From an uncultured Collinsella sp. (lineage in GTDB: Bacteria; Actinomycetota; Coriobacteriia; Coriobacteriales; Coriobacteriaceae), in NCBI GenBank assembly GCA_958418185.1, contig CATZEP010000016.1, positions 1 to 18,790 of the forward strand: a stretch of 18,790 nt of DNA, written 5' to 3'. Positions 14,684 through 18,790 of this stretch are shown piece after piece. The first letter of the stretch is position 1, and every line of letters starts with the position of its first letter. The notes beneath the pieces are model-generated. The model saw nothing but the letters and a program-made list of their open reading frames with translations. It made no database searches and was not told the DNA's origin. A program made the position numbers and the translations under genes.

Positions 14684-14856
14684 TCCTGTTCTCCCTGTCT
14701 ATGATATCCGTCATTTGTTTGCGACGCCCACGTCCGCCCGTTCATCTGACTCCGTTAGGCACATCCCCTGTCGGTGGCTTGTGCTCCCTCATCGCCAAGC
14801 GTACGACCGCGAAGCGCTCGGCGGAATCCCCCTTTGGTGCGATGCCCTGAACCCGT

Positions 14857-14868
14857 GGGTTATAACCC
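14857..14868. promoter_or_regulatory. Perfect palindrome beside promoter 3
   Basis: GGGTTATAACCC directly abuts the LysR box on its upstream side and presents an inverted copy of its GTTATA half-site. It could be an extra regulator contact or serve the divergent minus operon. Confidence 0.5.
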
Positions 14869-14938
14869 CGTGCGCACCCCAGCGTTATAGAACCCTCACC
14901 AACGGAAACTTCCGCCGGCGCGGCGCCCCTCGTATGGT
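14869..14938 (+). promoter_or_regulatory. LysR box and activator-dependent promoter 3 (aldo/keto reductase and iron alcohol dehydrogenase operon)
   Basis: The box CGTGCGC-ACCCC-AGC-GTTATA spans 14869-14889. After 20 nt come TTCCGC (14910-14915), a 17-nt spacer and TATGGT (14933-14938). The start codon is 81 nt past the box end, as at promoters 1 (82 nt) and 2 (86 nt). Confidence 0.75.
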
Positions 14939-14970
14939 GGATACGTCAAGTTGCGAGAAAGGAAGGCACC

Positions 14971-15822
14971 ATGGACTACATCACCTTGAACAACGGCGTC
15001 AGGATGCCGCAGCTCGGCTTCGGCGTGTATCAGATCCCGGACGCCGCGGAATGCCAGCGCGCCGTGGAGGACGCGCTCTCGGTCGGCTACCGGCTGCTCG
15101 ACACGGCCGCGAGCTACGGCAACGAAGAGGCGGTCGGGGCCGCCATTCGTGCGAGCGGCCTGCCGCGCGACGAGGTGTTCGTGACGACCAAGCTGTGGAT
15201 GTCGGATGTGAGTTACGAGGGGGCCAAGAGCGGCTTCGACGCGTCGCTCAAACGGCTGGGGCTCGACTACGTCGACCTCTACCTCATCCATCAGCCGTTC
15301 GGCGACGTCTTCGGCGCGTGGCGCGCCATGGAGGAGCTCTACGAGCAGGGCGTTATCCGCGCCATAGGCACAGCTAACTTCTACCCCGATCACCTCGCAA
15401 ACCTCATCTCGTTCAACCGCATCGCCCCCGCCGTGAACCAAGTCGAGTGCAACGTGTTCTTCCAGCAGCGCGACGCACAGGAGTATATGGCCGGCAAGGA
15501 GGTAGCCATGGAGGGCTGGGCACCCTTTGCGGAGGGCAGAAACGACCTCTTCCGCAACGAGGTCCTCGCTCGCATCGGCGAAGCGCACGGCAAGACGGTC
15601 GCCCAGGTCGTGTTGCGCTGGCTGCTGCAGCGCGGTGTGGTCTGTATCCCTAAGAGCACGCACCGCGATCGCATGGAACAAAACTTCGACGTCTTCGACT
15701 TCGCGCTGGGCGACGACGAGATGGTCGCCATCGCCGCGCTCGACACCGGTCGCAGCGCGTTCTTCGACCACCACGACCCCGCCACCATCGAATGGATGTC
15801 CGGGCTCGTGCGCAACGTGTAG
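14971..15822 (+). CDS. Aldo/keto reductase (AKR5-like)
   Basis: The 283-residue product is a short TIM-barrel aldo/keto reductase. Catalytic residues are Asp44 and Tyr49 (LLDTAASYGNE), Lys74 (FVTTKLW) and His107 (LYLIHQPF). The cofactor loop is CIPKSTHRDRMEQN. Start MDYITLNNGVRMPQLGFG matches the family N-terminus and follows AAGGAAGG. It heads a plus operon with the iron alcohol dehydrogenase 44 nt downstream. That pairing suggests sequential or overlapping reduction of aldehydes to alcohols. Expression is predicted from promoter 3. Among the three aldo/keto reductases of the window it most resembles the one at 8012 (same length class, same D-T-A-x-x-Y and TKLW motifs). Confidence 0.9.
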   Translation: MDYITLNNGVRMPQLGFGVYQIPDAAECQRAVEDALSVGYRLLDTAASYGNEEAVGAAIRASGLPRDEVFVTTKLWMSDVSYEGAKSGFDASLKRLGLDYVDLYLIHQPFGDVFGAWRAMEELYEQGVIRAIGTANFYPDHLANLISFNRIAPAVNQVECNVFFQQRDAQEYMAGKEVAMEGWAPFAEGRNDLFRNEVLARIGEAHGKTVAQVVLRWLLQRGVVCIPKSTHRDRMEQNFDVFDFALGDDEMVAIAALDTGRSAFFDHHDPATIEWMSGLVRNV

Positions 15823-15826
15823 ACGA

Positions 15827-15839
15827 GCGGTCAGACCGC
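15827..15839. other. Small perfect palindrome after the stop codon
   Basis: GCGGTC-A-GACCGC lies 4 nt after the aldo/keto reductase stop and before the AGGAGG of the next gene. It is a possible hairpin in the intercistronic message. Confidence 0.3.
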
Positions 15840-15866
15840 ACTGATAACTTACTAGGAGGAATTGCC

Positions 15867-17030
15867 ATGAACTCATTCACGTACGACTACCCGGTCAGGA
15901 ACTACTTCGGCGAGGGGGCCATGGACCAGGCACTCGACGCCGAGATGGGTGCCATGGGCAAGACAGTGATGCTCGCCTACGGCGGAGGCTCGGTCAAGCG
16001 GACCGGCGTCTACGACCACGTAGTCGAGAAGCTCACGGGCTCCGGCAAGCGCGTGGTGGACTTCGGCGGCATCATGCCCAACCCGACCTACGAGAAGTGC
16101 CAGGAAGGCGCCGCGCTCGCGCGCGAAGAGCAGGTCGACTTCATCCTCGCCGTCGGCGGCGGGTCGGTCTTCGACTGCTGCAAGGTGGTCTCCGCGCAGG
16201 CGATGCTTGACGAGGACATCGAGACGTTCGAGCACGCCGACGGCAAGATGCCGAGCTCGTTCATCCCCATGGGATGCATCGTTACGCTCTCCGGCACGGG
16301 CGCCGAGCAGAACAACGGCGCCGTCATCACCAACGAGAAGGCGCACGTGAAGGGCGCCTATCTGGGGGCGATGCCCATGTGGGCGGCGCTCGACCCGGCA
16401 CTCACGCTCACCGTACCGCACGCGCAGTTCATGAGCGGCGCGTTCGACACGCTCTCGCACTGCATGGAGAGCTATTTCGGAAGTCCGCGCGGACGCAATG
16501 TCACCGACGACATCAACCTCGCCATCCAGCGTAACGTCATCCGCAACATGCGGATCATCGCGGACGACGACCAGAACCTCGATGCCAGAAGCGAGCTCGT
16601 ATACGACTCCGCCATGGCCGAGAACGGCGTGCTCAAGATCGGCAAGTCAACGGACTTCCAGGCGCACATGATCCAGCACCAGTACGGGGCGTACACCCAC
16701 ACCAACCACGGAATGGGCCTCGCGGTCATCCACCCTGCGCTCTACCGCCACCTGGCCCCCGAGGCGCCCGCGCAGTTCGCCCGCTGGGCACGCGAGGTGT
16801 GGGACGTCGACGCCAAGGGCAAAGACGACCTTACGGTGGCGCTCGAAGGCATCGACCGCCTGCAGACGTTCATCGGCGAGATGGGGCTTCCCACGAGCTT
16901 CGCCGAGATGGGCTCCGACGCGTCCGACGAGACGCTACACAAGGTTGCGGACACCTGCGTGCTCACCGGCGGCTGCGCCAAGAAACTGGAGCGCAGCGAG
17001 GTGTTCCAGATTCTGACCGAGTGCCTCTAG
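15867..17030 (+). CDS. Iron-containing alcohol dehydrogenase, YqhD/BDH-like
   Basis: The 387-residue product is a group III metal-dependent alcohol dehydrogenase. The ATG at 15867 is chosen because AGGAGG is 6 nt upstream; the open frame extends further back without one. The Rossmann-like N-domain has MLAYGGGSVKRTG (35-47) and FILAVGGGSVFDCCK (92-106) for NADPH. Metal ligands are at Asp194, His198 (FDTLSHCMES), His267 (FQAHMIQH) and His281 (THTNHGMGLAV), the same positions as in Escherichia coli YqhD. Such enzymes reduce short aldehydes, including those from lipid peroxidation and methylglyoxal-like compounds, to alcohols in the cytosol. It is the second gene of the promoter-3 operon and is followed by a strong terminator. 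The F-D-C-C in the GGGS motif is slightly unusual. Confidence 0.92.
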   Translation: MNSFTYDYPVRNYFGEGAMDQALDAEMGAMGKTVMLAYGGGSVKRTGVYDHVVEKLTGSGKRVVDFGGIMPNPTYEKCQEGAALAREEQVDFILAVGGGSVFDCCKVVSAQAMLDEDIETFEHADGKMPSSFIPMGCIVTLSGTGAEQNNGAVITNEKAHVKGAYLGAMPMWAALDPALTLTVPHAQFMSGAFDTLSHCMESYFGSPRGRNVTDDINLAIQRNVIRNMRIIADDDQNLDARSELVYDSAMAENGVLKIGKSTDFQAHMIQHQYGAYTHTNHGMGLAVIHPALYRHLAPEAPAQFARWAREVWDVDAKGKDDLTVALEGIDRLQTFIGEMGLPTSFAEMGSDASDETLHKVADTCVLTGGCAKKLERSEVFQILTECL

Positions 17031-17067
17031 ATCGGCGGTGGGTCCCGATCCCGCGCCGAAGGAAACA

Positions 17068-17100
17068 AGAAGGCTCCTCGTTTTTCTCGAGGAGCCTTCT
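17068..17100. terminator. Strong intrinsic terminator
   Basis: The perfect 13-bp stem AGAAGGCTCCTCG/CGAGGAGCCTTCT with loop TTTTTCT is followed by GAGTTTTTG on plus. It ends the aldo/keto reductase and iron alcohol dehydrogenase operon. Confidence 0.92.
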
Positions 17101-17108
17101 GAGTTTTT

Positions 17109-17470
17109 GCCCGTTTGTGAAACCATGTGGCTTGCAGGTGCGGCGGTTCCGAAACGTCCCCATCGGTCGCCATCGGAACCGTATGAAACCGCATGAAAAA
17201 CAAGAGCAAATGTTCTATTACTACTCCCACTCAGTGACTAATCCAGTTCGAGTGTTGTCGATGCGTGTCGCGTCGTACCGCCCGAGGGCTGATTCGTGCG
17301 CAATTTGAGCGAATCAGGCCCTTGATTCGCGATTTCGGGAATGACTCAATTGATTCGCAAAACCGCAGGTCGCTCCTTTAATCACTCCCTGGTTTCCGCC
17401 GGGGTTCGTAGCGGGCGGCGTGAAAAGGGGCGATTCAAAGGGTCGGAGAGATGCGTCTTAGCCAAGAGAA
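17109..17470. other. Gene-poor stretch with hairpins and a coding relic
   Basis: No intact gene is seen. Two hairpins are visible: GGTTCCG/CGGAACC (17145-17180) and CTGATTCG/CGAATCAG (17289-17317), the latter among several GATTCG repeats. On minus an open stretch of 30 codons (17313 down to the TAG at 17221) reads ALGRYDATRIDNTRTGLV, then TEWE-stop, without a start or ribosome binding site. It looks like the 3' end of a lost gene. Confidence 0.45.
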
Positions 17471-17489
17471 TAAGGTTAGCCTTATCTTG
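17471..17489 (+). promoter_or_regulatory. DtxR/IdeR-like iron box
   Basis: TAAGGTTAGCCTTATCTTG agrees with the actinobacterial DtxR/IdeR consensus TWAGGTTAGSCTAACCTWA at 16 of 19 positions. Its core is also a perfect dyad, ATAAGG-TTAG-CCTTAT (17470-17485). It lies in the -35 area, about 17 nt before a -10-like TATAGT (17507-17512), so a repressor bound here would block the methyltransferase operon when iron or manganese is plentiful. Confidence 0.6.
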
Positions 17490-17509
17490 CTGCATGATTC
17501 GTGTGTTAT

Positions 17510-17527
17510 AGTTAGATGGCTCTAACT
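17510..17527. promoter_or_regulatory. Perfect dyad over the likely transcript start
   Basis: AGTTAGA-TGGC-TCTAACT has 7-nt arms and a 4-nt centre. It overlaps the -10/start region of the methyltransferase operon. It may be a second repressor site or a leader hairpin. Confidence 0.5.
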
Positions 17528-17544
17528 GTTTGGGGGCGATAGCC

Positions 17545-18174
17545 ATGCACGAACGCAAGGGCTTCTGGGACAAGAATGCCGGTCGGTACGACCGTTTCAT
17601 GCGAAAGGACCGGGCGGCGTATGAGAAGATGTATGAGCTGATCAGGCCGGTGGTGAAAGCAAAAACCGTACTGGAGGTTGCCACTGGCACGGGGCTTATC
17701 GCAAAGAGCGTCGTGAATGCGGCGGCGCACATCGAGGCTACGGACGCTTCTGCAAAGATGATCCTTGAAGCAAAACGGGACAGTCAATCCGCAAAGCTGC
17801 ACTTTTCCGTACAAGATATGTTCCGCCTGCCCTATGCACAGAAGTCCTTCGATGTGGTGATCGCGTCCAACGCGCTTCACATAGTGCCGCATCCGGAAAA
17901 GGCCCTGCAAGAAATCAGGCGGGTGCTGAAGGACGACGGCGTGCTCATCGCGCCAACCTTCACCCACGCGGGGAGCTCGGTTTCCGGCAAGGCAAAAGCC
18001 TTTTTCATGAGTATGGCGGGATTCCCCCTCCACAGCAGGTGGACAAGCGAGGAATACCTACGTTTCCTGCGTCAAAACGGCTGGGCGGTGCAGAAAAGCG
18101 CGGTGCTGAAGGCCTCGTTCCCGTTGACCTATGCGGAATGCACGAAATCGGAGGGTCCAGATGTCGTTCTTTGA
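17545..18174 (+). CDS. Class I SAM-dependent methyltransferase
   Basis: The 209-residue product has a Rossmann methyltransferase core. Motif I is VLEVATGTGLIA (42-53), followed by an acidic residue after strand 2 (IEATDASAKM), FRLPYAQKSFDVVIASNALHIVPHPEKALQEIRRVLKDDG for motifs IV-VI, and a UbiE/Methyltransf_11-like C-terminus. The ATG at 17545 is chosen; an in-frame TTG at 17530 begins inside the only ribosome-binding candidate (GGGGG), which is weak. The substrate is unknown; membership in small-molecule methyltransferases is sure. It overlaps the second methyltransferase by 14 nt. The iron box upstream suggests metal-regulated expression, perhaps with a metallophore or haem/siderophore uptake locus lying beyond the window. 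Confidence 0.85.
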   Translation: MHERKGFWDKNAGRYDRFMRKDRAAYEKMYELIRPVVKAKTVLEVATGTGLIAKSVVNAAAHIEATDASAKMILEAKRDSQSAKLHFSVQDMFRLPYAQKSFDVVIASNALHIVPHPEKALQEIRRVLKDDGVLIAPTFTHAGSSVSGKAKAFFMSMAGFPLHSRWTSEEYLRFLRQNGWAVQKSAVLKASFPLTYAECTKSEGPDVVL

Positions 18175-18766
18175 AAACACCCGCAAGCCCGTGGGACTCG
18201 GCGGCAAACTTATGGTTGCCATGATGAATCTGGGCCACAGCCCTGTGGCGCGGTGGGGACTTCGATTTCTACGACTTGCGCCAAATGCCAAGGTGCTGGA
18301 TTGCGGCTGCGGCGGCGGGGCGAACATAAAACGGTTGCTGAAAAAATGCCCGCATGGCGTCGTCAAGGGCATCGACTATTCGCCCGTCAGCGTGGAGAAG
18401 ACTAGAAAGCTCAACCGAATTGCAATTCAGGAGAGGCGTTGCGCCGTTCTGCAAGGCAGTGTGACGGATATGGCGTTTGAGGATAGCTGTTTCGATGCCG
18501 CCACGGCCTTTGAGACCGTCTATTTTTGGCCTGATTTGCCCCGCTGCTTCCGCGAGATCTGGCGGACGCTGAAGCCAGGCGGGACAATTCTTATCTGCAA
18601 CGAGAGCAATGGCGATACGGACAAGGACGAGAGGTGGACGCAGATCATCGGCGGCATGACCATCTACAAGGACATTGAATTAAAGACGTGTCTGGAGCAG
18701 GCGGGTTTTCACGAGGTGCAGGTACACAAAAAGAAAAGGTGGCTCTGCGTCACGGCGCGGAAGTAA
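18161..18766 (+). CDS. Class I SAM-dependent methyltransferase
   Basis: The 201-residue product starts at ATG 18161, with GGAGG 6 nt upstream inside the preceding gene. An earlier in-frame ATG at 18131 has no such site. Motif I is KVLDCGCGGGANIKRLL (44-60), followed by VKGIDYSPVSVEKTRKLN (motif II). The FDAATAFETVYFWPDLPRCFREIWRTLKPGGTILICNES segment covers motifs IV-VI. The N-terminal MSFFENTRKPVGLGGKLMVAMMNLGHSPVARWGL is a pattern shared with a group of methyltransferases of gut anaerobes. It differs clearly from the first methyltransferase, so the two are not a tandem duplication. Translation is coupled through the 14-nt overlap. It ends 24 nt before the window edge and no terminator is seen, so the operon may go on. 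Confidence 0.87.
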   Translation: MSFFENTRKPVGLGGKLMVAMMNLGHSPVARWGLRFLRLAPNAKVLDCGCGGGANIKRLLKKCPHGVVKGIDYSPVSVEKTRKLNRIAIQERRCAVLQGSVTDMAFEDSCFDAATAFETVYFWPDLPRCFREIWRTLKPGGTILICNESNGDTDKDERWTQIIGGMTIYKDIELKTCLEQAGFHEVQVHKKKRWLCVTARK

Positions 18767-18790
18767 GGGCATCAAGCACGGGCATTTTTG

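Larger units (their letters stand above)
14684..14970. other. Divergent intergenic region with LysR site
   Basis: This 287-nt region sits between two divergent aldo/keto reductase operons. It contains promoter 3 (14869-14938) and the palindrome GGGTTATAACCC (14857-14868). I could not place a promoter for the minus-strand operon with confidence; 14690-14850 shows nothing else. Confidence 0.5.

Noticed and set aside
13445..14704. 419-codon plus-strand open frame
   Set aside because: It is antisense to the RibD-like and aldo/keto reductase genes, whose catalytic motifs are intact. High GC creates long antisense frames. No ribosome binding site or recognisable domain.
14896..15876. 326-codon minus-strand open frame
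   Set aside because: Shadow of the aldo/keto reductase at 14971, with a low-complexity composition typical of antisense frames.
17289..17360. Repeated GATTCG motifs considered as a CRISPR or short tandem array
   Set aside because: Spacing is irregular and units are only 6-8 nt. A hairpin arm explains part of them.
1..18790. tRNA, rRNA, integrase or insertion-sequence transposase genes
   Set aside because: None found by eye. No cloverleaf-like segment or transposase motif was seen in any gap, so the accessory character rests only on repeats A/B and the relics.

Overview
The window reads like chromosome from a GC-rich gut actinobacterium. Coriobacteriia (a Collinsella- or Olsenella-like organism) is my best guess. 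This rests on base and codon composition, an LPXTG surface protein with a basic tail, Tat-dependent lipoproteins, and a set of flavodoxin, ferredoxin and aldo/keto reductase genes typical of anaerobes. No rRNA or tRNA gene, CRISPR array or intact insertion sequence was seen, so the taxonomy is inference.

Left part (1-4823): a flavodoxin-like NAD(P)H oxidoreductase (minus); an LPXTG-anchored protein of unknown function (plus); a C-terminal Sir2-family fragment (plus); a two-gene minus-strand operon (carboxymuconolactone-decarboxylase/cupin fusion, then an alpha/beta hydrolase with a cysteine nucleophile); and, divergent from it, a MerR regulator of the AdhR/NmlR type with a cysteine at residue 52. 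A MerR-style dyad promoter lies between the regulator and the operon.

Patch of rearrangement (4824-6982): an AAA/DUF4143 ATPase gene and a truncated yjdF relic with a structured leader lie between two ~147-bp direct repeats. Each repeat carries a minus-strand terminator.

Redox island (6983-17030): a LysR regulator faces a plus-strand operon of aldo/keto reductase, Tat-lipoprotein flavodoxin, EFR1-type flavodoxin/2[4Fe-4S] protein and Tat-lipoprotein alpha/beta hydrolase. Then come, on the minus strand, an FMN-reductase-like flavoprotein and an operon of aldo/keto reductase, RibD/DHFR-like reductase and Tat-lipoprotein esterase. A plus-strand operon of aldo/keto reductase and YqhD-like iron alcohol dehydrogenase ends the island. 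The main discovery is that three of these transcription units share one promoter architecture: an ACCCC-N3-GTTATA box, then 20 nt, then a weak -35, then 17 nt, then a -10. Spacing and orientation are identical and each box lies 81-86 nt from the start codon. I infer a local LysR regulon for reducing and clearing aldehydes, quinones or other electrophiles.

Right end (17031-18790): a strong terminator, a gene-poor stretch, a DtxR/IdeR-like iron box beside a second dyad, and two overlapping SAM-dependent methyltransferase genes. The operon probably continues past the window, possibly into metal-uptake genes.
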